Below, one piece after another: positions 16,459-26,692 of a DNA stretch of 64,000 nt. Every line of letters begins with the position of its first letter. The stretch's first letter is position 1. Under the pieces are notes generated by a model. The model worked only from the letters and a program-made list of their open reading frames with translations. It did no database searches and was not told the DNA's origin. The position numbers were made by a program, and so were the translations under genes. The stretch is from Deltaproteobacteria bacterium. GTDB taxonomy: Bacteria; Desulfobacterota; Syntrophorhabdia; Syntrophorhabdales; Syntrophorhabdaceae. The DNA is taken from NCBI GenBank assembly GCA_029777945.1, contig JAKORG010000036.1:1-64000 (forward strand). Reading direction: 5' to 3'.

Positions 16459-19400
16459 CTATTTCGCTATGCCTGCTGCAGTACCAGTGAAGGTCCCTCC
16501 TTGTGGATTTATATTTCCCGCTGCTGCACCCTTGAAGGTAAAAGCAGGGTGCTGATTAGATAACGCATTCGCTTGAGCACTTCCATCTGTTATAGTGGCA
16601 AGCCACTTATTAGAGCCTGTATCCCATGTCTTTAAATTAAACTTCGCGCTAACTGTCGCGCTTGTATTGTTAGCGTTAGTAAGAGATACATTAGCATTTA
16701 TTGGATTACCAGAATAGGTGCCACCTACACTGTTTGTTGCCCATATCTTGGGTGCCTCTGAAGGGTTTGTTGTAGATCTGAAAAATTTAACATTGTTCAT
16801 GGATACGTTAATGCTATTATTTCCACTATCTGCCCATGAGCCACTGAGGTTGACACTACCCACCTCAACTGCCGGTATGCCAAGTTGCTGTAGCTTTGCC
16901 TGTCCTTCTGGATTTGATGCTAAAGCAAGGTAGGTATTTGTCTCTATAGCTACGCCAAGCGCCCCTATCTGGAAGGCGCTCAAGAATGGGTCAAAACTTC
17001 CCCTTACATTTCCAACTGAGACCCAGGTAGCTGGTAGTGGTGGATTAAGGTCAGCACCATAACCCCTTGAACTGCCCGTAAGTATATTATCTGTGTTAGT
17101 GCCAACATTTAAATTACCGACTATTCGTGTAGAATCCATGTATTCGAACGATGTAGTCCAGAAGGCACCTGGATCTGAGATTTGGGCTCCAATACCCATA
17201 TTCCATACACCAAAGCTTCTTTGCGTATCATCATAGAGAGACATATAGTGCAATCCATATCTAAATTTTTCTCCTGCAATTAAGGTGTCATTTACTTTTA
17301 AGAATGCAATGCCACCACTACCTGTAGGTAAATCGGTGCGATGTAAATAATAATCAAGGGATGTGTAAGGAATGAGTTTGTCCATCAAAAATACAGGGTA
17401 TATATTACCATCGCCCTGCCACATCCCAATATCATCATATACTGTACCTGTAAAGGTGCCTACCAAAAAGCCTGCCTGTGATTTTGTATCGTCTATGCGT
17501 TTTAGATATATAGCCCTTATTCCACCATCTATCGAGCCGTCTGCCTCAAATCCTGCTATATATCCATTGTATGCACCCTGTCCATCAAGTGTTGTATTGG
17601 TATTGTTCTTAACATTATTGCTTGCAATATCAGTCAAGAAAATAACAGGCTTTTCATACCACTTATCGTATTCACCGAGAAAATATAATGTGGCAGGAGA
17701 ATTGGATGTAGCGCCCCACAAATCTCCCACACCACCCATTATTGCAGAGATGGAGCCTATATCATCGAATCCCCACCCGTCAAATGTATGATTAGGCGCC
17801 TGATATCCTTTGCTTTGTGCAAGGTTGCTGAAGAACTCATGGCTGAAAGTATCAGGATAGTCTGTGCCTGTCTGGTATTCTGAGAATGTGTTATTGGATT
17901 TTTGATACGTATACTCAGACCACATGGGTGTTGAAAAAGGACCTGTATCCGGTTCATACTTTCTCTGAGTTATAGATGTCTTATTGGCATCGCTGAAAAA
18001 GTTTATTGCTCCATATTTTGCCTCGTTGTTGAACCAGTATTGGTATTGATTATAACCAGTCTCACCTCCAGTATAGTAGTTGCCTGAATGCTGCTCTGTA
18101 AAACGCTTTGTCGAGCTATCAAAATGGCTGGCAAACGTAAAATATTGGGTTGTATTCCACACACCGCCCATAACACCCTGCCAGGAATAGGCTGTATAAG
18201 AGACAACAGGAGACGGCTGTTGATAGACACCGAGGATACCTACATCACTGATAGTACCCATCTTTGTCATGGTCATAAACTGACCTACATTTACTGCACT
18301 TTCTGTGCGAGCCTTAATCACACCGCCTGATAAGGTGCCTTGTAGTGTAGGGACAAGCATAAGCCCCAAATCAGGCTGCCATTGGTTATTGGCATTTTTG
18401 AACTCTCCAAAATAGCCTTCAGCTCCAATTCCCGCTATCCATGTATCTGGTAATGTCGTTGATGTTACACCAAAGCCAGAAGCCCATATAGTCGCACCTA
18501 ATATGCCCCAGTCCTGGCCTTTTATGTTGCGTGTTGAACCTGAATTTACAAAAGGCTGACCCAAGAAAGAGCCTGAATCACCTGAAAATTGGCCAAAGAT
18601 ATATGTCATTATAGGTTTCTCGACAATGTTGCTACTGAAATTATCTATTGTCACCCCTTCTGGATTGCTCGAAAAATTACTGTTCATTACCCGTGCAGCG
18701 AGTGTCCCCTCTGCATCCCACATGCCGATGTCTTTATAAAAGTTTCCTGACAGGAGTTGTGATTGCCATAATACCCCGGCTGTTTGATTATCCAGTCCCA
18801 CATAAAGACCGCGCATTGCAAGTTGCACACCCCGTGCATCATCTGCAATAAAGCCTGCTACAGTCACCCCATAGGCACCATTTTTAGTTCCACCTTCAAC
18901 ATAAGGGGTATAGAAAGTGCCGAAAAGCATTGGGGTTGTTAAAATTGTAGGTTTTGTAAAATAACCATAGGCATTATACCTACCTATAATTGAAACAGAT
19001 GCCCCTTGAGCATTCCATGGATAACCTGTCATGCCAGCTATTGCTGAAAGACTATCATTGGGCCTATTTTCGAGCACATCGATAAAAGACAGCCATTTTG
19101 AATACCCATCTGGCATGAAACTCGGGTTATTGGGATCCATCCAGGAAGGCAGTGCACTTATTTCTTCTATGCTCAAAATATCCCAGTGGTTGGCTACATA
19201 GAAGCTTCCATCCTGTTGTTGGATATACATTGTATTATTAGGGAAATAGTTTTTTTCAGTTGAAAACGCATAATCATCTTTTAACTGCCCTATGCCTTTA
19301 GCATCGGTTTTTATATAGCTAAAGTCATATTCATAGTAGCCTTGAGGCATATAGGGAGTACTTATATATTGTGTGAATTCTGCCTCGTAGTATGTCCCTG

Positions 19401-22400
19401 GCAAGGCACGCCAGAGTGAGGTCGGCTGGGAGTAGGATGTGGAGAACCTCAGGCTTGACGTGAGGGGCGTAGCCTGCCATTTTCCGACACCTGCAGCCTG
19501 CCATGTTGCAAGTTCAGTGTCTATTGTGCCGTAGATGTTCCCTGACATGGTCGCCAGGAAATGGGGTGTGAGAACCTTCGTGTTGTTTAACGTGCCTGAG
19601 AAGGTATCTGATGAAGTGGTGGCAGTTGTTGCATGTCCAAGAAAATAACCCCAGTCCAGGTCATAATAGTATTCTCCGCCAAAATCAAACACCTGCGTGC
19701 TTGTTACTGGTGTTGTGTAGGTTCCTCCCATGCCTAAGTTCCATATACCCCAGGTATGGCCTGTAAGCCCAATGGTAGCGCCTTCCAGATGTGAGGTTGG
19801 GATGGTGCCTCCTGATGGAGTGAATCTGCCTGCCACTAGCCCCGATAAATTATTTTGATCAAGGGATGTAAAGAGATTCTCTGGTAAAATATCCGTTGTC
19901 TCAACAAAGGTCCTGGTGAGTGTGCCACTCAACTCCCACATGTCGGGATAAAAATAGTATTTTCCCGTGAGATTGCCGCCTGCATAACCGGCATTTTTAG
20001 AAGGGTCTATGTAGATCACAAGCGCCTCAGTATTGATGGCGCTGTCTTTCCAGAGACCCACATTGTATCCTATGAAGGCGCCGCCGATCGTTGAAGTGCC
20101 TGTCCATATGGTCGGGTCATAGTACAGGTACCAGCCCGAACCATAAGCGAGCCGCGGTTTACCCGAATAGGGCGACAAGGCTTTATCACTGTATGTGCCC
20201 ATCATGTAAAGCTGAGCCGAACCTAATGACCAGAGGTTGCCTATACCGCCTAAAATGCCTGTGACATTGTGCGTGGTGCTTGAAGGATCTGAATTCGCAT
20301 ACACGAGACTTTCATAGTCCGTATTGTAATAGAGGAGTCCGCCTGATACATCCCCGCTGAACGAAAGGGGTGTGCCTGTATAACTTCCAATTGCCTGGCC
20401 TATCCAGGTTCCACTCTCACTATTTACGCCTAAGAATTTTCCTTCCATGTCATAGAGACGAAATGGTGTAATGGCCTTTCCTGTCACATTACCCGTTATC
20501 TCCCCTGTGGCTGTCCAGGTGCCGCTTGCGCTTGCAAGCCAATAACCTTTATTAGATGAATCAAAGTCACCTTCACCTCCTAAGGTTGCACTCCAGGATG
20601 TATCACCTGTTGGTTTTCCAAGATACGTATTGGGAGAGTCGCTATTACCAAGTTTTAAGTCAAAGACTCCAAATGACATGGGTTGAGATTCTGAAACAAG
20701 GAACATAACACTACTGTATCCACTGTCACTACCAAAAATGCTTCCTGAACCACCAAAGCTACCTGTTAATTTTCCATCCATTTGCCCATATGCAAAGAAA
20801 ACACTTAAAGGATCAACGCTTGATGCGAGCTGTGTTGGGGTAAGGATGCCACTTAAACCCCACATAGGGTTTGGAGATATCTCATAGTAGGAGCCAGTGA
20901 ATGTCCCTTTCATGATACCTGTTGTTACCTTTTCTTCTGAATCTGGAGGGCTTATGTAAAGTGCCCTCACTGTTCCATCAGAGATTGTGCCTACAGTCGA
21001 GGCATCTCCACCCTTCCAGATGGCACCTGCAAATCCATAGATATGACCACCATCATTATTTACCTCAGTAGTCCCACCGGAAATATTAGAATTCATTAGA
21101 TAGTGGGATTTATTATATGTGGTATTGAGATTATAGTTGCCTATGGCAATAAAATCTGCTGGACTTGTCCATGGGTCAGTTGTTCCGCCAAAAAGGCCCG
21201 GTTCAAAGCCTGCATATTCCATCACACCATTATTATTATAGTAGAGGGAATCGCCACCAAAGTAGCCGAAGAAATGTGCAGGTGTCCCCTCATACATGCC
21301 TGTCCCTGCCATTCTGAAAGAGGAACTTTCATACTTTCCCAGATACCTCATTGAGTATGTGCCTATATACCACACCTCTGTATCTACATCGTAACGGATA
21401 GATGAAAGAAGTGTATCTATAGTAAACCTTTTGTTTAATGTATCATGGGTGTAAAATAAAGGTCCAAGGGCAAATTCATTATTCGCTATGTATCCCAGAT
21501 AAGGAAGGGATGGTTGGGCTGTATTGTTTAATGTCCCGGTATATATATTGCCTATGGAAGAAGCCTTTTTCCCCTCGTTTGTTATAAGATAAGGGGCTGT
21601 CCGACCAAAATGAATTGATGTTAATTGAATACCTGAATCACTGATAGTTATCGGATTATTGTATGGGAAAAACAGCGGGGTCGTTGCATATTTAATGGCA
21701 TGTTCAAGTGCATCTAAAAGTGTAGGGCTTGGGGTTAGGTTTATGGTGCCAACGGATGAACTTTTCCCTAAAGAACCTGATATGGTAAACCTTGAGCCAT
21801 CGAATGCACCAGGTGCTTCACCTGTAAGAAAATATAGATAACCTCCTTCTACATATAAGGCAGACATACGGGTGAGCCAGGAGCCTTGAATACCTGCCAG
21901 AGGCCCTGAAAATGCACCACCTTTATCTGATGTGCCAAGAAGCCATCCTTCTATAAGACTTGGCACATTATTTGTATTGATTGAGGCGCTCATGGTACCA
22001 GTTCCTGCATCAGGTATATTGGCTGTAAATGGACCTTCTGAAGCAAGAAAAGATGCAGTGCCAGTAAAATTTGTCCCTTTTGGCGCTGGTGGCGCTGGTG
22101 GTATAGGGGGTGGCGGTTCTTTCTCAGCAAATGATGTGGTAACTACAGGTGGCCCCTCCTGTGGAACAGGCTCTTTTTTCGTTTCAGTAGTCGTTGTAGA
22201 GGTTGTTAATACCTCATTCTCAGCAGCCTTTTCCTCAGACTTTACTGTTTGAACCTGGATGAATGCCTCGCCACCACCTTTTATTAAACTCTCCGGTGCC
22301 TTGGTAGGCACAGATGGTGCAGCTTCACCTGAGACAACGGACATATTTCCTGCAGTTATTGGAACAAAGACCTGTGGTAACTGGGGATTATATAGATAGC

Positions 22401-22899
22401 CTTGACCTGCAATAAAGATAACAACCGTTGTGCCCTGGGTATAACCTACAAGCATGTTAGAGCCTCTTATTCCTGCAACGGCATTTGGTGTATGGACCTC
22501 GAGTTTATTTTTTTCTGCAAGGGCTGAGACCTTTTTTATAAATTCCTCCCCTGAAATGGCCTGCACCCTTCCCCTGTGTAATTTCATGACCTGGGAACTT
22601 GTATCTTCAGTAACATGGTATTCTTTGATTTCTATACGGGTTGAAGGGGCAATCTTTAATACATTCTGGTTATTGAAGGTGATTTCTGCGAGACTCTTTG
22701 TTTTTGTCCTGTATATATCCCCCACGTTTACTAAATCTCCAGCCTTTACAGGTTCAACAATGTTTTTTCCTGTCTTTAAGACATCCACCCTGCCTTCAAC
22801 ATAGGTAACCTTACCAATAGGTGCGCAAAGGGCAAAAGAGGCTGTTAAAAGGAGGATTATCCCTGTCCATAGTATTAAAAAAAGACATTTATGTTTCAT
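16459..22899 (-). CDS. Giant FecR-domain repeat protein (2146 residues)
   Basis: An exported protein of 2146 residues. A signal peptide (about 1-24) leads to a FecR-type domain (about 25-185: IGKVTYVEGRVDVLKTG, then NAVAGIRGSNMLVGYT) and a Thr- and Pro-rich linker with PPPPIPPAPPAP near 270. The remaining 1850 residues are Gly/Trp/Tyr/Thr-rich beta-type sequence with degenerate long repeats. The DIGMW-type block recurs near nucleotides 17410 (IGMWQGDGNIYP), 18715 (IGMWDAEGTLAA), 19935 (DMWELSGTLTRTF) and 20855 (PMWGLSGILTPTQ). There is almost no Cys. I choose ATG 22899 because GAGGTG lies 5 bases upstream. The architecture suggests a surface-exposed or secreted fibrous protein. Adjacent genes encode a TPR-barrel protein and a Skp-like chaperone. 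No enzymatic function is apparent. Confidence 0.85.
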   Translation of the reverse strand: MKHKCLFLILWTGIILLLTASFALCAPIGKVTYVEGRVDVLKTGKNIVEPVKAGDLVNVGDIYRTKTKSLAEITFNNQNVLKIAPSTRIEIKEYHVTEDTSSQVMKLHRGRVQAISGEEFIKKVSALAEKNKLEVHTPNAVAGIRGSNMLVGYTQGTTVVIFIAGQGYLYNPQLPQVFVPITAGNMSVVSGEAAPSVPTKAPESLIKGGGEAFIQVQTVKSEEKAAENEVLTTSTTTTETKKEPVPQEGPPVVTTSFAEKEPPPPIPPAPPAPKGTNFTGTASFLASEGPFTANIPDAGTGTMSASINTNNVPSLIEGWLLGTSDKGGAFSGPLAGIQGSWLTRMSALYVEGGYLYFLTGEAPGAFDGSRFTISGSLGKSSSVGTINLTPSPTLLDALEHAIKYATTPLFFPYNNPITISDSGIQLTSIHFGRTAPYLITNEGKKASSIGNIYTGTLNNTAQPSLPYLGYIANNEFALGPLFYTHDTLNKRFTIDTLLSSIRYDVDTEVWYIGTYSMRYLGKYESSSFRMAGTGMYEGTPAHFFGYFGGDSLYYNNNGVMEYAGFEPGLFGGTTDPWTSPADFIAIGNYNLNTTYNKSHYLMNSNISGGTTEVNNDGGHIYGFAGAIWKGGDASTVGTISDGTVRALYISPPDSEEKVTTGIMKGTFTGSYYEISPNPMWGLSGILTPTQLASSVDPLSVFFAYGQMDGKLTGSFGGSGSIFGSDSGYSSVMFLVSESQPMSFGVFDLKLGNSDSPNTYLGKPTGDTSWSATLGGEGDFDSSNKGYWLASASGTWTATGEITGNVTGKAITPFRLYDMEGKFLGVNSESGTWIGQAIGSYTGTPLSFSGDVSGGLLYYNTDYESLVYANSDPSSTTHNVTGILGGIGNLWSLGSAQLYMMGTYSDKALSPYSGKPRLAYGSGWYLYYDPTIWTGTSTIGGAFIGYNVGLWKDSAINTEALVIYIDPSKNAGYAGGNLTGKYYFYPDMWELSGTLTRTFVETTDILPENLFTSLDQNNLSGLVAGRFTPSGGTIPTSHLEGATIGLTGHTWGIWNLGMGGTYTTPVTSTQVFDFGGEYYYDLDWGYFLGHATTATTSSDTFSGTLNNTKVLTPHFLATMSGNIYGTIDTELATWQAAGVGKWQATPLTSSLRFSTSYSQPTSLWRALPGTYYEAEFTQYISTPYMPQGYYEYDFSYIKTDAKGIGQLKDDYAFSTEKNYFPNNTMYIQQQDGSFYVANHWDILSIEEISALPSWMDPNNPSFMPDGYSKWLSFIDVLENRPNDSLSAIAGMTGYPWNAQGASVSIIGRYNAYGYFTKPTILTTPMLFGTFYTPYVEGGTKNGAYGVTVAGFIADDARGVQLAMRGLYVGLDNQTAGVLWQSQLLSGNFYKDIGMWDAEGTLAARVMNSNFSSNPEGVTIDNFSSNIVEKPIMTYIFGQFSGDSGSFLGQPFVNSGSTRNIKGQDWGILGATIWASGFGVTSTTLPDTWIAGIGAEGYFGEFKNANNQWQPDLGLMLVPTLQGTLSGGVIKARTESAVNVGQFMTMTKMGTISDVGILGVYQQPSPVVSYTAYSWQGVMGGVWNTTQYFTFASHFDSSTKRFTEQHSGNYYTGGETGYNQYQYWFNNEAKYGAINFFSDANKTSITQRKYEPDTGPFSTPMWSEYTYQKSNNTFSEYQTGTDYPDTFSHEFFSNLAQSKGYQAPNHTFDGWGFDDIGSISAIMGGVGDLWGATSNSPATLYFLGEYDKWYEKPVIFLTDIASNNVKNNTNTTLDGQGAYNGYIAGFEADGSIDGGIRAIYLKRIDDTKSQAGFLVGTFTGTVYDDIGMWQGDGNIYPVFLMDKLIPYTSLDYYLHRTDLPTGSGGIAFLKVNDTLIAGEKFRYGLHYMSLYDDTQRSFGVWNMGIGAQISDPGAFWTTSFEYMDSTRIVGNLNVGTNTDNILTGSSRGYGADLNPPLPATWVSVGNVRGSFDPFLSAFQIGALGVAIETNTYLALASNPEGQAKLQQLGIPAVEVGSVNLSGSWADSGNNSINVSMNNVKFFRSTTNPSEAPKIWATNSVGGTYSGNPINANVSLTNANNTSATVSAKFNLKTWDTGSNKWLATITDGSAQANALSNQHPAFTFKGAAAGNINPQGGTFTGTAAGIAK

Positions 22900-22977
22900 A
22901 AAAATCACCTCATCTTTTAAAGAGATTATAGCTTTTTTATCATGTTTTTAAAAAACTTCAATGATATAAATCACCTT

Positions 22978-24651
22978 TTAGAATTTATATTCCAGTCCAA
23001 GGGTTATTAATTCACGTTTGTAATCATAGATTGAGATATTACACTTGTCCCTGATGTACGTATACTGGCCAATAAGGTCTGTGTTTTTTAATAAATCAGA
23101 TATAAAATCCTGGCTTTGTCTTCCCTTAAAGATATTGGCAAAAAGGCCTTCATAAATGAGGCTTGCTGAGAGATTGTATGTATCATTCCTCCGTTTCATA
23201 TTGAATGTGGCGTTTTCAAACTTATACTGGGTGAAGGAAGCATCTGCTGAAGCTAAGAATTTAATAGGTCTTTTTATAAAATCATAAAGAGGGTAGAGGA
23301 AGGTCAAACTGAACCTATTCTCATAGTCTATTGACCAGTTTCTGCCATCTGCCTCTTCTTTATTAAAGGTATATTTCAGACTGAATATGCCCTTGCCACC
23401 TTTGAAAAAGTATGTCTATCCGAGACCTGTGTTCCAGACAAAGGCGTTTCTATTTTCATCTGATGTGAATGGCTCTGGATGAAGGGGTGTTTCAAAATAC
23501 CTCTTTTTTGCAATACCAAAAGAGACCTCGCCTACACTGTTTTTTGTTACCATGAAACGGGCAGTGGGGGTTATACCGTACTGTTCTAAGTAACGTGTTT
23601 GATTCCACCAGTTAAGATCACCTAAAAAGCTATTCCTTTTATCGGCCTGCAGGCTATTGTACATGTAAGTAATGGGAAAACTCAAAGACCATTTCTCAAA
23701 GTTATATCCAGGTATTGCGCTTAATACATTGGACATGTTGTTGTATTCACTTAGGTCTCCTGTTGTGCCATCAGCCCTTGTGTATTGCTTTGGGAAATAT
23801 CTTTCAGCAAATAGTGAGTATTGCAAAGAAAGGTTGAATGGTGTTTTAAAGGAGAAGGGGAATGTATAACCCAAGCGAAGGCTTAAGTTTAATGCACTTC
23901 CTTCGTGACCTGAGATGGCATCCACTATTTGGCCACTGCCCTTTGCCACAACATTGGTATCGTATTTGTAGTTTAAACCTATTGAGAATCTCCATGGACG
24001 CTCTCTCTCTATCTTTTCAGCAACCATCTTTTCATAGTCTTTTGCATAGGTTGCCATATCAGTTGTCGGGTCAAGGGAAATGGTGGATCTGAATCGCTTC
24101 TGCGCCTCTTTTAATTTTCCTTCCTTTGTATAGGCACTTGCAATCTGGAATTCTGCTGCCTGTGCCATAGAAGGGTCAAGGGATTTTGCCTTTTCAAAGG
24201 CAGCTACTGCATCCATATATTTTCCTTCTTTTGAAAGGATCAAACCCTTTAAAAACTGCACACGGGCAGGCTGAATTCCTTCTTTTTCACCTACATCAAT
24301 CCACTCCTTTGCTTCTTTCAGGTTACCTATCTGATAAAGGCTGTCTATGAGTTCAACCAATGCCTCCTTTATCTTAGGTGTCAGTGTCACTGCATCCTTG
24401 AGATGTGGTGTAGCTGATTTATGGTCCTCTAATATTTTATAGGTTAGACCGAGGTAGTATGCAGCAATACTTGAGGTGGGGTCAGCCTTTCTTGCATCCT
24501 GGAAGTATGCAAGGGATTCTTCATAATTTTCCTCTTTGAACTCTTTCATACCTTTTTCAAGAAATTCCTCTCCCGATGCATATAAAGGTGATAAAAGACA
24601 TAAAGATATTAAAAATATCACAACTTGAAATAGGGATTTAAATCTATTCAT
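22978..24651 (-). pseudogene. TPR-beta-barrel outer-membrane protein with in-frame TAG
   Basis: The full frame of 557 codons has a signal peptide (about 1-26, ending LYASG), five or so TPR units (about 28-210) and a C-terminal beta-barrel (about 218 to the end) finishing LGLEYKF with the aromatic residue typical of outer-membrane proteins. One TAG (23416-23418) at codon 412 splits it: NAFVWNTGLG-TAG-TYFFKGGKG. The frame then continues undamaged for 145 codons. The TPR plus barrel layout recalls surface-lipoprotein-assembly (Slam-like) and related export proteins, but identity is not certain. It lies upstream of the giant FecR-domain gene on the same strand and may export or anchor it. The truncated 411-residue product would lack the last barrel strands. 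Confidence 0.72.
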
Positions 24652-24857
24652 TAGATGCCCCCATGATTAATTAAGATAGGTTAAGAATAGTAATATATTT
24701 AATTTAGGATTTGTCAATGAAATTCTTATTAATTTAATTTTTCAATAAACATCTGTCTTTAGATTAGAAAAACCACTAATTTTACATTTTACAGAAACCT
24801 GCAAATGTGGATTGTTTAGGCTGCTTTTGTTTTTTCAAGATAGAGGTGTATAAAAGA

Positions 24858-25319
24858 TTATTCTATTATAAAGTCCCACGCTGAATCATTTATCCATAGA
24901 CAGAAATAGCCTCTACCTAAAAGACCCTTTGATTTGACCATGTAGAGATTGTCCTTTTCTTTGTTTACGATAATCTCTATATCCTTTCCAAATATATATC
25001 TCGGTTTGCCTACGAGGGATGTGCCGTAAAATAACAGAGGATTAAACGTAAGTACATCCATATCGTATTCTCCGTGTATTATAAAATACTGGACGTCTTT
25101 TAATGGAAAAGTTGGGGGTTTATTAGATTCGATAAATAAAATACCCTCTTCATCGAGAACTAAATTTGGTAAGAGTCTGATGAGCCCTGTCTTTGTCTTT
25201 ATATATACACCGAATTCTTTTGGCTTTATAATCTTTTGTTCCTTTGCAAATGAATTATACGTGTTAAAGACAATGGCAATGAACATAAAAACAATAATAG
25301 AAAATTTTATTCCTTTCAT
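24858..25319 (-). CDS. Exported hypothetical protein
   Basis: A 153-residue protein I do not recognise. It has a signal peptide (about 1-25, ending NSFA-KE) and a beta-rich soluble remainder with no Cys cluster and no familiar motif. It is located just upstream of the TPR-barrel unit's promoter region on the same strand, following yjbQ by 32 bases. It may belong to the cell-envelope module or to the yjbQ-iscU-greA run. Confidence 0.7.
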   Translation of the reverse strand: MKGIKFSIIVFMFIAIVFNTYNSFAKEQKIIKPKEFGVYIKTKTGLIRLLPNLVLDEEGILFIESNKPPTFPLKDVQYFIIHGEYDMDVLTFNPLLFYGTSLVGKPRYIFGKDIEIIVNKEKDNLYMVKSKGLLGRGYFCLWINDSAWDFIIE

Positions 25320-25351
25320 TTTTATACCCTCGGTAACATCAAAATTATTTC

Positions 25352-25738
25352 CTATATAAAGGTTAAATACACTTTTCTTTCCCTTGGCCCGTCAAACTCC
25401 ATAAGAAAAATACCCTGCCACTGACCGAGCATGAGCCTGCCTTCTGAGACAGGGATTAATAAAGAGCAACCAGTGATCGTTGATTTTATATGGGCATCTG
25501 CATTTCCTTCCCTGTGTTTGTATGGATAATTTTTAGGGGCAAGTCTTTCAAGGCCTTCAATAATGTCCTTCATGACATCAGGGTCTGCATCTTCGTTTAT
25601 CACAAGACCGCAGGTTGTATGGGGTGTGTAGATATTTAACAATCTCGCCTCAACCCCCTTTATTGCCTTCTGCACCTCATCGGTTATGTCCTTTGCCTCA
25701 ACCTTACCCGTTGTTTTTATCCTCAATATTTTAAGCAT
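25352..25738 (-). CDS. YjbQ/UPF0047 family protein
   Basis: A 128-residue protein of the YjbQ (UPF0047) family, often annotated as secondary thiamine-phosphate synthase because some members show that activity weakly. The family's motifs are all present: TPHTTCGLVINEDAD (38-52), HREGNADAHIKSTITG and GQWQGIFLMEFDGPRER. The His and Glu residues form a metal or phosphate site. It follows the IscU-like gene by 3 bases. The physiological role is not established. Confidence 0.88.
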   Translation of the reverse strand: MLKILRIKTTGKVEAKDITDEVQKAIKGVEARLLNIYTPHTTCGLVINEDADPDVMKDIIEGLERLAPKNYPYKHREGNADAHIKSTITGCSLLIPVSEGRLMLGQWQGIFLMEFDGPRERKVYLTFI

Positions 25739-25741
25739 ATT

Positions 25742-26131
25742 TTATTCACCTTTTTTTCTTTTTGACCTGTAGTTCTCTATTGCCACTTTCAGGGCCTCCT
25801 CGGCAAGGAGAGAGCAATGGAGTTTTGCCTCAGGCAAACCGCCTAATGCCTCTGTGACCTTTTCGTTTGTTATCTTTAATGCCTCCTCTATGGTTTTTCC
25901 CTTCATGAGTTCTGTAGCCATACTACTCGATGCAATGGCAGCACCACAACCAAAGGTTTTAAATTTTACATCTATGATCCTGTCGTTTTCTATCTTCAGA
26001 AATATCTTCATAACATCACCACATACAGGATTGCCGGCCTCACCTACTGCATCGGGATTTTCCATCTCGCCCATGTTTCTCGGGTTCATAAAATGGTCCA
26101 TTACGGTTTCATTATAATTTATCTGTGTCAT
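25742..26131 (-). CDS. IscU/NifU-type Fe-S cluster scaffold
   Basis: A 129-residue scaffold on which [2Fe-2S] and [4Fe-4S] clusters are built. The three ligand cysteines are C37 (GNPVCGD), C62 (FGCGAAIASSS) and C106 (LHCS), with D39 present as in IscU. The LPEAKLHCS region differs from the LPPVK Hsc66-binding motif of proteobacterial IscU. No cysteine desulfurase lies in the window. It is packed between greA and yjbQ on the minus strand. Confidence 0.9.
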   Translation of the reverse strand: MTQINYNETVMDHFMNPRNMGEMENPDAVGEAGNPVCGDVMKIFLKIENDRIIDVKFKTFGCGAAIASSSMATELMKGKTIEEALKITNEKVTEALGGLPEAKLHCSLLAEEALKVAIENYRSKRKKGE

Positions 26132-26153
26132 AGAACTCCTCCATGTTTTCTAT

Positions 26154-26618
26154 CTATTCGATTTTTATTATTTCATAGGTTTTCTGGCCGCCTGGGGCAG
26201 AAAATGTAACCTCATCCCCTACAGTTTTACCCATCAATGCCCTGCCAAGAGGTGATGTTATGGAAATCTTTTTCTGTTCAATATCCGATTCATAGGGTCC
26301 TACGAGGGTATAGGTCACCTCCTCATCGGTATCCAAATTTAAAAGGGTAACAACGCATCCAAATTCAACAAAGTCACAATTTGTTCTTTTTTTGTCCACA
26401 ATTTCAGAGTTTTTTATCATCTCTTCTATCTCGGCAATCTTTTTCTGCAGAAACTGGTACTCTTCTTTAGCAGCATCGTATTCTGCATTTTCTGATAAAT
26501 CACCATGACCTCTTGCCTCTTCAATGGCTTTAATAATCTTGGGTCTTTTTGTATTCAATAAAAACTCTCTCTCTTTTTTAAGACTCTCATATCCCTCTCT
26601 TGTGATGGGCACCTTCAT
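26154..26618 (-). CDS. greA: Transcription elongation factor GreA
   Basis: A 154-residue GreA, which restarts stalled RNA polymerase by stimulating transcript cleavage. The N-terminal coiled coil begins PITREGYESLKKE and carries the acidic tip DLSENAEYDAAKEEY, whose Asp and Glu act at the polymerase active site. The C-terminal FKBP-like domain ends in SPLGRALMGKTVGDEV. Length is normal. It precedes the IscU-like gene by 22 bases. Confidence 0.95.
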   Translation of the reverse strand: MKVPITREGYESLKKEREFLLNTKRPKIIKAIEEARGHGDLSENAEYDAAKEEYQFLQKKIAEIEEMIKNSEIVDKKRTNCDFVEFGCVVTLLNLDTDEEVTYTLVGPYESDIEQKKISITSPLGRALMGKTVGDEVTFSAPGGQKTYEIIKIE

Positions 26619-26692
26619 ACTCTCTCCATTTTAATGAGAAAATTACACTCTTTACTCTTATGAATCAACAAAATTTACAAAATTAAATACGA

